Below, piece after piece: positions 36,592-44,768 of a DNA stretch of 64,000 nucleotides (position 1 is its first letter; every line of letters starts with the position of its first letter). The notes under the pieces are model-generated. The model was given only the letters and a program-made list of their open reading frames with translations. It was not told where the DNA came from and did not search any database. The DNA comes from Lachnospiraceae bacterium AC2012 (GTDB lineage: Bacteria > Bacillota > Clostridia > Lachnospirales > Lachnospiraceae): contig JNIN01000001.1 of NCBI GenBank assembly GCA_000702525.1, positions 62,001 through 126,000 of the forward strand, given 5' to 3'. A program made the position numbers and the translations under genes.

Positions 36592-36684
36592 TAATCGCAT
36601 CAGCTAAAGCTAATGTCTAGTTTGGGTTCGCCCTGTTATGCTATAAGTATATTTAGTGGATAGGAACTGAGTCAGGCAAAGTGA

Positions 36685-36713
36685 TTGACAAAATAGATAG
36701 GGTGATATATCTT
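36685..36713 (+). promoter_or_regulatory. Predicted higBA promoter
   Basis: TTGACA (36685-36690), 17-bp spacer, TATCTT (36708-36713). The palindrome GATATATC (36704-36711) overlaps the -10 box and could be the HigA operator. Confidence 0.65.
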
Positions 36714-36746
36714 TAAATCAGAAGTACTAATGGAGGGCAGAAGCAA

Positions 36747-37028
36747 ATGATAGCAGAATGGCATGATAAAGAAGCTGAAAAAATATGGAATATGAAATTT
36801 TCGACAAAGCTGCCTCATGACATTCAGAGAGTAGCTAGGAGAAAGCTTGTAATGATTCATTCAGCTGCAAGTATAAATGATTTGAGAATACCTCCATCTA
36901 ATCGTCTTGAAGAATTAAAAGGTGATCGAGAGGGACAACATAGTATAAGAATTAATGATCAATATCGAATATGCTTTTATTGGAATAATGGAAATGTAAT
37001 CATTCAAGAAATTGGTGATTATCACTAA
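36747..37028 (+). CDS. higB: HigB/RelE-superfamily toxin
   Basis: The 93-aa basic protein shows the HigB (plasmid maintenance killer) pattern: SAASINDLRIPPSNRLEELKGDREGQHSIRIN, then QYRICFYWNNGNVIIQEIGDYH. The conserved IRINDQYRICFYW segment holds the mRNase basic residues. HigB cleaves ribosome-bound mRNA. Toxin-first order, short gap to the antitoxin, and a shared promoter are as expected for higBA. It lies beside a decayed ATPase, in what looks like a small accessory patch. Confidence 0.93.
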   Translation: MIAEWHDKEAEKIWNMKFSTKLPHDIQRVARRKLVMIHSAASINDLRIPPSNRLEELKGDREGQHSIRINDQYRICFYWNNGNVIIQEIGDYH

Positions 37029-37041
37029 GGAGGTGATCTAT

Positions 37042-37344
37042 ATGATGGATTTAGAACCTATATTACCAGGAGAAGTGTTACAGGAAGAGTTTCTGGAACC
37101 AATGAATGTAACTGCATATAGACTTGCCAAGGAGGTACACATTCCGCAGTCAAGAATCAGTGATATTATAAGTGGCAAGAGAGGAATAACAGCAGACACT
37201 GCTATGAGATTTGCAAGATTCTTTGGAACTACTCCGCAGTTTTGGCTTAATATTCAAAATCAGTATGATCTGGATATGCTTAAGATATCAGGTAAGACTG
37301 TTGATATGTCAGATATTAGACCTTACAATCTGATGCAAGGATAA
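37042..37344 (+). CDS. higA: HigA antitoxin (XRE-family)
   Basis: Start at ATG 37042 follows a perfect TAAGGAGGTGAT; a longer frame begins inside higB. The 100-aa product has the HigA start (LEPILPGEVLQEEFLEPMN) and helix-turn-helix AYRLAKEVHIPQSRISDIISGKRGITADTAMRFARFFGTTPQFW. It binds HigB and represses the operon. It is intact, so the module may be functional. Confidence 0.95.
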   Translation: MMDLEPILPGEVLQEEFLEPMNVTAYRLAKEVHIPQSRISDIISGKRGITADTAMRFARFFGTTPQFWLNIQNQYDLDMLKISGKTVDMSDIRPYNLMQG

Positions 37345-37354
37345 ATAATTTCAA

Positions 37355-37398
37355 AAAAAATGCCGTTCCTGTTGTGGCAGGAATGGCATTTTGTTTTT
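37355..37398. terminator. Bidirectional terminator between higA and the minus-strand membrane gene
   Basis: Stem AAAATGCC-TTCCTG / CAGGAA-GGCATTTT with T-runs on both strands. Confidence 0.88.
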
Positions 37399-37416
37399 TA
37401 TGAAGCATTTCGAATT

Positions 37417-38298
37417 TTAGTCCTTTTTTATATTAAAATTCAGCATAATTTTAATAATCCAAACAAAGAAGATCAGTACTCCCACTGGAATCAGACAGGA
37501 TGTAACAATCAGAATAGCAATGGCATCGATAAAATTACTGAGCATATTTTCAAGGTCTTCTGCAGAGGTGCTCACGGCATTGGTAACAGTATCTACGGTA
37601 TCAGATACTTTATCGGAGGCGCTGTTAAAAAGATTGGAAAAGAAGTTCCCGTCCTTATTGCTATCACTAGAATCGCTTGACGATGTCTTGTCGGATGAAG
37701 AATCATCGGATGCTTCTTCAGAGTCTATAGCCGCTGTTGTGTCTTTGGCGGTATCAATAGTCTGTTCAATAGAATCCTGATAAGTAGCATTAATCATATC
37801 CGATATTTTTACCGATACAGGAATGATGGCATAAATTAAAATGGAAAATGCGATAAGCTTGATGGCAAGTATTTTTAGCATTTCACTTTTTTTGAAAACA
37901 AGTAGAAAGAGAGCAAGAAGTCCACATGCAATTGGGATTAGAATTTTGAATGCAATATATCCGGTGATTGTGACGAGATATTTCTCGAGGTATAAAGCAC
38001 CTAAAATAAACAGGAAATAGCCACTTAGATCAGCCAGCTTATCGGCAATCGGTGTGCCAAAATCACCTGGAAGCAGCGAGATGGCTGCAGATGTAGCCGT
38101 TGATGCACCGGCTAATTCCATGACGGTTTGTTTTTTGTCATCTAGGGATGAAATCGTAGTTGCATGCGTTTCAACGGAAGAAGCGTAGTTACCGAGTGGG
38201 AAGAACGAAATCATTGCAACCGCAATTAAGAGCAGAATTTTAAAATAGATAGATTCCATAATGCTTTTGATTTTAAGAAATATTGGATTTGTATTCAT
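37417..38298 (-). CDS. Membrane protein with Ser/Asp-rich extracytoplasmic segment, unknown function
   Basis: Start at 38298 (MNTNPIFLKIKS) is fixed by GGAGG upstream; the longer frame would run through the tRNA gene and is not real. The 293-aa product has a first helix (ILLLIAVAMISFFPLG), further helices at about 105-190, a low-complexity loop rich in Ser, Asp and Lys (near residues 200-235), and a C-terminal helix (AIAILIVTSCLIPVGVLIFFVW). No known family is recognised. It is monocistronic; the promoter is probably TTGTTA-N17-TAAGAT on the minus strand. Confidence 0.75.
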   Translation of the reverse strand: MNTNPIFLKIKSIMESIYFKILLLIAVAMISFFPLGNYASSVETHATTISSLDDKKQTVMELAGASTATSAAISLLPGDFGTPIADKLADLSGYFLFILGALYLEKYLVTITGYIAFKILIPIACGLLALFLLVFKKSEMLKILAIKLIAFSILIYAIIPVSVKISDMINATYQDSIEQTIDTAKDTTAAIDSEEASDDSSSDKTSSSDSSDSNKDGNFFSNLFNSASDKVSDTVDTVTNAVSTSAEDLENMLSNFIDAIAILIVTSCLIPVGVLIFFVWIIKIMLNFNIKKD

Positions 38299-38359
38299 AT
38301 GAAGTACCTCCGAAAATGGAATATTAATAGGATATCTTAATACATAGTGTAGCATATAA

Positions 38360-38393
38360 CAAAAAAGAAGTAAGTCATTCGACTTACTTCTTT
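38360..38393 (-). terminator. Terminator of the tRNA-Gly gene
   Basis: On the minus strand: 13-bp perfect stem AAAGAAGTAAGTC / GACTTACTTCTTT, 4-nt loop, followed by a T-run, 6 bases after the tRNA. Confidence 0.9.
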
Positions 38394-38398
38394 CTTCG

Positions 38399-38471
38399 AG
38401 CGACAGACGGGGCTCGAACCCGCGGTCTCGACCTTGGCAAGGTCGCGCGTTACCAACTACGCCACTGTCGC
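38399..38471 (-). tRNA. tRNA-Gly (anticodon GCC)
   Basis: The 73-nt minus-strand gene folds as a cloverleaf: acceptor GCGACAG / CTGTCGC, discriminator T, D-arm with AGTTGGTA, anticodon stem CGACC / GGTCG with loop TTGCCAA (anticodon GCC), and T-arm GCGGG-TTCGAGC-CCCGT. CCA is not encoded. Confidence 0.96.
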
Positions 38472-38516
38472 ATTTGCAATGTGTATGGGATGTCGTCGTT
38501 CCTGACGACAATAGTT

Positions 38517-38545
38517 ATTCTATCTGATGGCATACACATTGTCAA
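38517..38545 (-). promoter_or_regulatory. tRNA-Gly promoter
   Basis: On the minus strand: TTGACA (38545-38540), 17-bp spacer, TAGAAT (38522-38517). A leader hairpin TGTCGTC / GACGACA and an 11-bp inverted repeat CAATGTGTATG (38476-38486 and 38531-38541) lie nearby. Confidence 0.85.
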
Positions 38546-38585
38546 CACTTTTTTGAAATAAATTTACTTTTTTTATTATAGATAA

Positions 38586-38918
38586 TTATTCGGCATCTTC
38601 GCTGGATGCATCGTCAGATGCTGTAGTTTCTTCTGTATCGTCAGATGTGGTAGTTTCATCCGCATCGTCAGACTGCACCGTAGTGATGGTACCTTCATAA
38701 TCTGTAATTGCAGAAAGGTCGATTGCAGTTGTAGTAGCATTTTCTGCTTTATATGTCTCATACTTTGTATAGCCACTGTAACCAAGCCATCCTACAATAC
38801 CGAGTGTTACGATGATGCCGCAAACACTACCAATGATTGCATTTCTTTTATTCTTTTTTACGATCTTTTTACGATTTTTCTTAAGCTCTTTTTTCTGATC
38901 AACTTTTTCCTGACTCAT
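38586..38918 (-). CDS. Small single-pass membrane protein, unknown function
   Basis: The 110-aa product has a strongly basic N-terminus (KKELKKNRKKIVKKNKRN), one membrane helix (AIIGSVCGIIVTLGIVGWLGY, about 27-47), and an acidic Thr/Ser/Asp-rich tail (DDADETTTSDDTEETTASDD). This is a type II single-pass protein with a low-complexity extracytoplasmic tail. TTGGAGG precedes the start. Together with the gene beyond the tRNA it shares Asp/Ser-rich tail composition. Function unknown. Confidence 0.7.
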   Translation of the reverse strand: MSQEKVDQKKELKKNRKKIVKKNKRNAIIGSVCGIIVTLGIVGWLGYSGYTKYETYKAENATTTAIDLSAITDYEGTITTVQSDDADETTTSDDTEETTASDDASSEDAE

Positions 38919-39110
38919 TTGATCAAACCTCCAATAATAAAGTCTTTAACAATCGTATCCTATTTATGCATAAAAATCAATAAATCTGCTTGTGAAAAAA
39001 TGGTGTAAAATGGTAGAGAAAGACTATAAGAAACACAAAATGTTGTGTATAATAGTAGAGTATAGTTACCGATGGGTAGCTAGGAGTTGGTTATTAAGGA
39101 GAAACTAGTT

Positions 39111-40025
39111 ATGGGGTTGAATTTTTTTAAAAATAGACAGAATGAGCAGAAGGATGAGATGGATCACGCTCCAGTGGTTACGCCACCGGAATTTGATTCA
39201 GAAGAGGCGAAGAAGCAGAATCGTTTCACGATGCTTGTAGAAGCGATTGCACAGATTCCAGACCATTCTGGAATTGCTATTAAAGGTGTTGTACATGGCA
39301 GATGTCATGTGGACGACAAAGTAGTGATGTTGCATCCGGGACGAATCATTAACCAGGTTACTATTGACCGAATCGAGTTAAACGGCCAGCGTGCAGATTA
39401 TGCAGAAGATGAAGAGGCCGTGATTCGAATCAATGCGTTGAAAGATGCTAAGAAAGTGCTTCCATTTTCCGTGTTAACATCGATCTTGCCACAGGCAAAA
39501 ATTGATGTTAATACGGCGATTGAGAATCCATATTTACTCGGACTTGCGCAGGATTTCCGCAAATTCCACAGCAATCAGAATTATATGAATCTGTTGGTGT
39601 TTGAATTAGTACATAGCAATTACATCACACCGCTTCGTATTATGGGCGAGCAGGAAGAGACAGAAGATGGCAAGGTGAAGTTCAAGAAAGGTGCGCAGAT
39701 CGGATTTTTATCAGTGAAAGATCCGCAGGAAGAGGGCAAGTTTGTATTTCCACTTTTCACAGATTGGAAGGAGCTTCGGGAATGGAAGGGTGTTTTCGAT
39801 GACAACCATCCTCCAAAGACAATGATTTTCACATTTCCAAGTGTGCTTTCCATGTTAAAAGAGAATCATACCGGTCTGTTGATTAATGGATTTGGGAAAT
39901 CTCCCCTTGTGATTCCTATGGCAATGATTGAGAAAATCACTTCTCTGGATGCCTACCAGAGAGAGTTCGTCAAAAAAGAACCGATGCCTTCCGGCGATGA
40001 ATCCGCTGCGCATTCAAAACAGTAG
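39111..40025 (+). CDS. SseB-like protein with N-terminal extension
   Basis: Start at ATG 39111 (MGLNFFKNRQ) has AAGGAG 9 bases upstream; the longer frame does not. The 304-aa product has a first part (IKGVVHGRCHVDDKVVMLHPG) resembling a translation-factor domain 2 beta-barrel. An SseB-type domain follows from about residue 115 (VFPLFTDWKELREWKG, then LLINGFGKSPLVIP). SseB homologues are poorly characterised; some link to type III secretion but this is not so here. It precedes thyA by 23 bases. Confidence 0.78.
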   Translation: MGLNFFKNRQNEQKDEMDHAPVVTPPEFDSEEAKKQNRFTMLVEAIAQIPDHSGIAIKGVVHGRCHVDDKVVMLHPGRIINQVTIDRIELNGQRADYAEDEEAVIRINALKDAKKVLPFSVLTSILPQAKIDVNTAIENPYLLGLAQDFRKFHSNQNYMNLLVFELVHSNYITPLRIMGEQEETEDGKVKFKKGAQIGFLSVKDPQEEGKFVFPLFTDWKELREWKGVFDDNHPPKTMIFTFPSVLSMLKENHTGLLINGFGKSPLVIPMAMIEKITSLDAYQREFVKKEPMPSGDESAAHSKQ

Positions 40026-40048
40026 TAATAGAAAGAGAGAATTTTAAA

Positions 40049-40975
40049 ATGAGTAGAGCAGATCAGCTTTTTGTAGACATGTGTAAGGATATTATTGAAA
40101 ATGGTTACAGCACGGAAGGCGAGAAGGTTCGCCCAAAGTGGGAAGATGGATCCTATGCCTATACGATCAAACAGTTCGGTGTAGTGAACCGTTATAACCT
40201 CAAGGAAGAATTTCCTGCACTTACACTTCGTAAGACGGCCATTAAGAGTTGTACAGACGAGATGCTTTGGATCTGGCAGCGTAAATCAAACAATATCAAT
40301 GATTTAAATAGTACCGTTTGGGACGAATGGGCGGATGAATCTGGCTCTATTGGTAAGGCTTATGGCTATCAGATGAGCGTGAAGCATTTTTACAGAGATA
40401 TTAACGAAGAAGATTTAAAGATTGCATTTGGCGACAAGGCTGATCTTCACGCAGTAAAGGATGAAGAAAAGGGTGGTTATTATATGGATCAGGTGGATCG
40501 TGTGATCTATGACCTGAAGACACATCCATTCAGCCGTCGTATCATGACAAATATTTATGTACATCAGGATTTATCCGAGATGCATCTCTATCCATGTGCT
40601 TATAGTATGACATTTAATGTCACAACAAATAAAGAGACCGGAAAACTTGTTTTGAATTCCATCCTGAATCAGAGAAGTCAGGATATTCTCGCTGCAAACA
40701 ACTGGAACGTATGTCAGTATGCGATTCTTACACATATGCTTGCACAGGTTTGTGATATGGAAGTTGGAGAATTTGTTCATGTGATTGCGGATGCGCATAT
40801 CTATGACAGACATGTGCCAATCATCAAGGAATTGATTGAGCGTGAGCAGTATCCAGCACCAAAGTTCTGGATCAATCCGGAGATTAAGGACTTCTATGAT
40901 TTTACAAGAGATGATATTCGACTGGACGATTATGTTACGGGACCACAGGTTAAGAATATTCCAATTGCAGTTTAA
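40049..40975 (+). CDS. thyA: Thymidylate synthase (divergent ThyA)
   Basis: The 308-aa enzyme methylates dUMP to dTMP with methylene-tetrahydrofolate. It has the substrate-binding FSRRIMTNIYVHQ, active cysteine Cys183 in HLYPCAYSMTF, NQRSQDILAANNWNVCQYAIL and GEFVHVIADAHIYDRH. In most ThyA the active-site motif is PCH; here the residue after Cys is Ala, and the Gly/Leu-Pro context also differs. This variant may be typical of a clostridial subgroup. GAGAGA precedes the ATG. It forms an operon with folA, which recycles the folate product. Confidence 0.93.
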   Translation: MSRADQLFVDMCKDIIENGYSTEGEKVRPKWEDGSYAYTIKQFGVVNRYNLKEEFPALTLRKTAIKSCTDEMLWIWQRKSNNINDLNSTVWDEWADESGSIGKAYGYQMSVKHFYRDINEEDLKIAFGDKADLHAVKDEEKGGYYMDQVDRVIYDLKTHPFSRRIMTNIYVHQDLSEMHLYPCAYSMTFNVTTNKETGKLVLNSILNQRSQDILAANNWNVCQYAILTHMLAQVCDMEVGEFVHVIADAHIYDRHVPIIKELIEREQYPAPKFWINPEIKDFYDFTRDDIRLDDYVTGPQVKNIPIAV

Positions 40976-41020
40976 ATATATAACCGCGATTTAATTTTCT
41001 AAAACGAAAGGATAATTAGG

Positions 41021-41524
41021 ATGAAATTAATAGCAGCAGTGGATAACAATTGGGGAATCGGTAATAAGAATCAGCTTCTTGTTAGCATTCCGGAAGATAT
41101 GAAATTTTTCCGTGAGCAGACAACGGGAAATGTAATCGTTATGGGACGTAAGACTTTGGAGAGTTTTCCTGCGGGAAGACCTCTTCCAAATCGTACCAAT
41201 ATCGTGCTTACTAGAAATGAAGATTATGAGGTTCGTGGAGCAATCGTGGTTCACAACGAAGAAGAACTGATGGAAGAATTGAAGAAGTACGATAGTGATG
41301 ATATCTATATCATCGGCGGGGAGAGCATCTATAACCAGTTCGTAGATAAGTGCGACTTGGCTTATATTACAAAGATTGATTATGAATATGAGGCGGATGC
41401 ACATTTCCCGAATTTGGACGAGAAGCCAAATTGGAAGCTTGTGAAGCTTGCAGAGGAAGAGACTTATTTTGATGTGATTTATCATTTCTCGATTTATCAG
41501 AATCAGGATTTAGCGAAATCATAA
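41021..41524 (+). CDS. folA: Dihydrofolate reductase
   Basis: The 167-aa enzyme has MKLIAAVDNNWGIGNKNQLLVSIPEDMKFFREQT, where Trp11 and Asp26-type residues match the active site. VIVMGRKTLESFP and DDIYIIGGESIYNQF (NADPH-binding GG) follow. The length is normal. It sits 45 bases after thyA and regenerates tetrahydrofolate used up by thymidylate synthesis. GAAAGGATAA precedes the ATG. Confidence 0.97.
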   Translation: MKLIAAVDNNWGIGNKNQLLVSIPEDMKFFREQTTGNVIVMGRKTLESFPAGRPLPNRTNIVLTRNEDYEVRGAIVVHNEEELMEELKKYDSDDIYIIGGESIYNQFVDKCDLAYITKIDYEYEADAHFPNLDEKPNWKLVKLAEEETYFDVIYHFSIYQNQDLAKS

Positions 41525-41584
41525 GATGTGATTCATCATTGCATATAGTACTACTATAACAAGGGAAAGAAAGAAGAAAACAAT

Positions 41585-43324
41585 ATGGAGATTACAGGAA
41601 GAAAGCTGTTTGTAAAAGCTCTGCTTGAGGAAGGGGTAGAGACTTTATTTGCATACCCTGGGGGTATGATTACGGATATTATGGATGAGCTTTATAAGAC
41701 TCCGGATATCCATGTGGTTTTGCCGCGCCATGAGCAGGCCTTGGTTCACGAAGCCGAGGGTTATGCGCGTGCGACAGGGAAAACCGGTGTCGCTCTGGTC
41801 ACTTCCGGCCCGGGCGCCACAAATACTATTACAGCCATTGCGGATGCGCATTATGATAGCATCCCTTTGGTCATCTTTACGGGTCAGGTGCCGGAAGCGT
41901 TGATTGGAAATGATGCGTTCCAGGAAGTTGACATTGTCGGCATGACCAGAAGTATCACGAAATATTCTGTTACCGTCAAGAATCGCCAGGAACTTGGGCG
42001 AATCATCAAGATGGCATTTCATATTGCAAATACGGGAAAACCAGGCCCTGTTTTAGTGGATATTCCAAAGGATATCCAGTTGCAGAAGGGCTCTGATGAA
42101 TACCCGTCGCATGTCGAGATTCGCGGCTACAAGCCAAATCAATCCGTACATATTGGACAATTGAAGAAGGCCTATAAGGTGTTGAGATCTGCCAAGAAAC
42201 CAGTAATCCTCGCGGGTGGTGGAATCAATATTGCCAGAGCGAATGAAGCGTTGACGCAGTTTGCGGAGAAGATGCAGATTCCTGTAGCGACGACGGTTAT
42301 GGGCAAGGGTGCCATTTCCGAAGAGCATCCACTCTATATTGGAAATGCCGGTATGCATGGAAGATATGCCGTGAATCAGGCGATTGGAGCCTGTGATGTA
42401 TTGTTTTCTATCGGTACACGTTTTAACGATCGAATCACGGGGGATTTGAATGAATTCGCGCCACATGCCAAGATTATCCACGTGGATATCGATACCGCTT
42501 CGATTTCTAGAAATGTTGTCGTAGATGTGCCGGTGGTTTCCGATGCGAATCTTGCACTCCAGAAGTTGATGGAGTGGGCGGAACCAATGGAAACAGAGAA
42601 GTGGATCCGTCGAATTCATGAATGGGCGGATGAGAATCCACTGGCGATGCGTCGCGACAAGGGGATGACGCCACAGATGATTATGGAGGGTATCAATAAA
42701 GTATATCCGAATAGTATCGTAGTAACCGATGTTGGACAGCATCAGATGTGGGCGAGCCAGTATATTCGCATGACGAAGGATAAGAAATTTGTTACCTCCG
42801 GCGGACTGGGAACGATGGGATTTGGCTTCCCTGCCGCGCTTGGTGCCGCAGAAGGTTTAAGGGATCTTGGAATCTTTGGGGAGAAGCATGTGGTCTGCGT
42901 TACCGGGGATGGCGGCTTCCAGATGAATATGCAGGAGATGGCGACGGCGATTTGCGAGAAATTACCGATTACGATTTGTCTTTTGAATAATCAGTATCTC
43001 GGTATGGTGCGTCAGTTCCAGCAGGTATTCTATGGCAAGCGTTACGAGATTACCTGTCTTGCGCGAAGGGTGGATTGTCCGGAACAGTGCAAGGGACCGA
43101 ATCCGGATTGCCAGCCTTATGTGCCGGACTTTATGAAATGGGCGGAGTCCTACGGAGCACATGCCATCCGTGTTACGAACGAGGATGAGATTGAAGCAGC
43201 ATTAGAGCTTGCAAAGAAATATACGGATGCACCAACATTGATCGAATTTATCATTTCCACGGATGAGATTGTTCTTCCTATGGTGAAGGGCGGAAATCCG
43301 ATGACAGAGATGATTTTGAAATAG
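41585..43324 (+). CDS. ilvB: Acetolactate synthase large subunit with a four-cysteine insert
   Basis: The 579-aa ThDP enzyme makes acetolactate or acetohydroxybutyrate for valine, leucine and isoleucine. Catalytic Glu is in LPRHEQALVHEAEGYAR; the ThDP/Mg site is CVTGDGGFQMNMQEMATA with NNQYLGMVRQ; FAD-binding segments are normal. Near residue 480-515 an insert reads CLARRVDCPEQCKGPNPDC, four cysteines in a C-x6-C-x3-C-x6-C pattern, which I do not expect in most ALS proteins. The small subunit follows after 10 bases. There is no T-box in the 60-base leader. Confidence 0.96.
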   Translation: MEITGRKLFVKALLEEGVETLFAYPGGMITDIMDELYKTPDIHVVLPRHEQALVHEAEGYARATGKTGVALVTSGPGATNTITAIADAHYDSIPLVIFTGQVPEALIGNDAFQEVDIVGMTRSITKYSVTVKNRQELGRIIKMAFHIANTGKPGPVLVDIPKDIQLQKGSDEYPSHVEIRGYKPNQSVHIGQLKKAYKVLRSAKKPVILAGGGINIARANEALTQFAEKMQIPVATTVMGKGAISEEHPLYIGNAGMHGRYAVNQAIGACDVLFSIGTRFNDRITGDLNEFAPHAKIIHVDIDTASISRNVVVDVPVVSDANLALQKLMEWAEPMETEKWIRRIHEWADENPLAMRRDKGMTPQMIMEGINKVYPNSIVVTDVGQHQMWASQYIRMTKDKKFVTSGGLGTMGFGFPAALGAAEGLRDLGIFGEKHVVCVTGDGGFQMNMQEMATAICEKLPITICLLNNQYLGMVRQFQQVFYGKRYEITCLARRVDCPEQCKGPNPDCQPYVPDFMKWAESYGAHAIRVTNEDEIEAALELAKKYTDAPTLIEFIISTDEIVLPMVKGGNPMTEMILK

Positions 43325-43334
43325 GAGGCAGATG

Positions 43335-43841
43335 ATGGGACAGATGAAAAATCGCTGGATTGCGTTATATGTAGAAAATGAAGTCGGCGTACTCGCCAAG
43401 GTTTCCGGATTATTCTCTGCGAAGTCTTATAATCTGCAGAGCCTTACGGTTGGTACGACGGAGCACGAGGACATTTCTCGTATGACAATTGGTGTGGCTT
43501 CGGATGATGTGACTTTCGAGCAGATTAAGAAGCAGTTGAATAGCATGGTGGAAGTTATCAAGGTCATGGATTTGACGAATGTGCCGGTGCATATGAAGGA
43601 AGTTTTATTCGCGAAAATCAAGAAGATCGGACCGGAGGAGAAGGAAGAGGTGTTCCGGATTGCGAAGGTCTTCGATATTCAGCCGATTGATATTGGCGAG
43701 GATAGCGTTTTATTGGAAAGTACTCTTACTGAGCGTAGAAATGATGAGCTTGTGAAGATTCTGAGATCGAGCTTTAAACATATTGATGTGGTAAGAGGTG
43801 GAGCTGTGGCTATGGAAGGTATCAGTACCAGCTGTAGATAA
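43335..43841 (+). CDS. ilvN: Acetolactate synthase small (regulatory) subunit
   Basis: The 168-aa ACT-domain protein activates the large subunit and confers valine feedback inhibition. The N-terminal ACT domain is RWIALYVENEVGVLAKVSGLFSAKSYNLQSLTVG; the C-terminal half (VLFAKIKKIGPEEKEEVFRIAKVF) matches IlvH/IlvN. Two adjacent ATGs exist; 43335 has better spacing from TAGGAGG than 43332. It ends 18 bases before the sortase gene. Confidence 0.96.
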   Translation: MGQMKNRWIALYVENEVGVLAKVSGLFSAKSYNLQSLTVGTTEHEDISRMTIGVASDDVTFEQIKKQLNSMVEVIKVMDLTNVPVHMKEVLFAKIKKIGPEEKEEVFRIAKVFDIQPIDIGEDSVLLESTLTERRNDELVKILRSSFKHIDVVRGGAVAMEGISTSCR

Positions 43842-43859
43842 AATTATGGGGTGAGTGTT

Positions 43860-44768
43860 ATGAAATTTGGGGATTGGAATAAAGAACTAATTTATAAGGT
43901 TTTGAGCATAATTTTGGGTATCATTTTTATGATATCCTTGATTATGCTCGTTTTGCATTACACCGTTCTTAGGAAGAATGATGAGAAGATCAAGGATGTG
44001 CAGGAGATTGCAGATGTGAAACCGGACGAGGAGGAAGAGGAAGAAGTTCCACCAGAGATTCGAACGATCGATTTTACAGCATTGAAGGCGGAATATCCGG
44101 ATATCTATGCCTGGATTTATGTACCGGGAACGCAGGTGAATTATCCGATTTTGCAATCTGCAGAAGGTGTGGATACGGACTATTATCTGGAGCATAATCT
44201 CGATGGAAGCGTGGGGCTCCCGGGGTGCATCTACACGCAGCAGGCGAATGCCAAGGATTTCTCGGATCGAGATACCGTCGTCTATGGTCATAATATGAGA
44301 AATGATTCGATGTTCGGAAGTTTACATGAATACGAAGACGAAACATTTCTATTGGAACACCCTTATATCTACATCTATACGCCGGAGCAGAATCTGGTAT
44401 ATCAGATTTTTGCATCGTATGTGTCGGATGATAAGTTGATTCTGGATTATTATAACTACTTTATCGAAGCAGATACCTTCACAGATTATTTGGAGGAGAT
44501 TCGAAGCAGTGCAAGTGCAAAGGGCGTTTTAAATCAGGATTTGGAAGTGGATGGCGAGGATCGGATTTTGACATTGTCGACTTGCAATGGAAGTGATACC
44601 ACGAGATATCTTGTCATTGGAAAGCTGCTCACAGAGGAAGAAGTGGCAGCCATTGGAGAAGGAACAACAGATTCTGTACAGTCAGAAGCAGAGGCAGCAC
44701 TGCAGGGAATGACTGGAGAAAGTGGGGAGTCAGATGCAGAAGATTTGGGAGAAGATGCAGAAGAATAG
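43860..44768 (+). CDS. Class B sortase
   Basis: The ATG at 43860 follows TGGGGTGAG; a GTG at 43851 is possible. The 302-aa protein has an N-terminal membrane helix (about 12-36) and an acidic linker. The catalytic domain carries His144 (VVYGHNMRN), Cys242 (TLSTCNGS) and Arg249 (TTRYLVIG), the full sortase triad. VPGTQVNYPILQS and YYLEHNLDGSVGLPG are class B signatures. Sortase B attaches surface proteins to peptidoglycan. A candidate substrate lies two genes downstream. It overlaps the LCP gene by about 35 bases. Confidence 0.96.
   Translation: MKFGDWNKELIYKVLSIILGIIFMISLIMLVLHYTVLRKNDEKIKDVQEIADVKPDEEEEEEVPPEIRTIDFTALKAEYPDIYAWIYVPGTQVNYPILQSAEGVDTDYYLEHNLDGSVGLPGCIYTQQANAKDFSDRDTVVYGHNMRNDSMFGSLHEYEDETFLLEHPYIYIYTPEQNLVYQIFASYVSDDKLILDYYNYFIEADTFTDYLEEIRSSASAKGVLNQDLEVDGEDRILTLSTCNGSDTTRYLVIGKLLTEEEVAAIGEGTTDSVQSEAEAALQGMTGESGESDAEDLGEDAEE

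Noticed and set aside
36592..36746. Integrase or attachment site in the accessory patch
   Set aside because: No repeat of the tRNA 3' end and no recombinase frame was found.
38299..38511. N-terminal extension of the minus-strand membrane protein
   Set aside because: The extension reads through the tRNA-Gly gene and its terminator; a good ribosome binding site exists at 38298.
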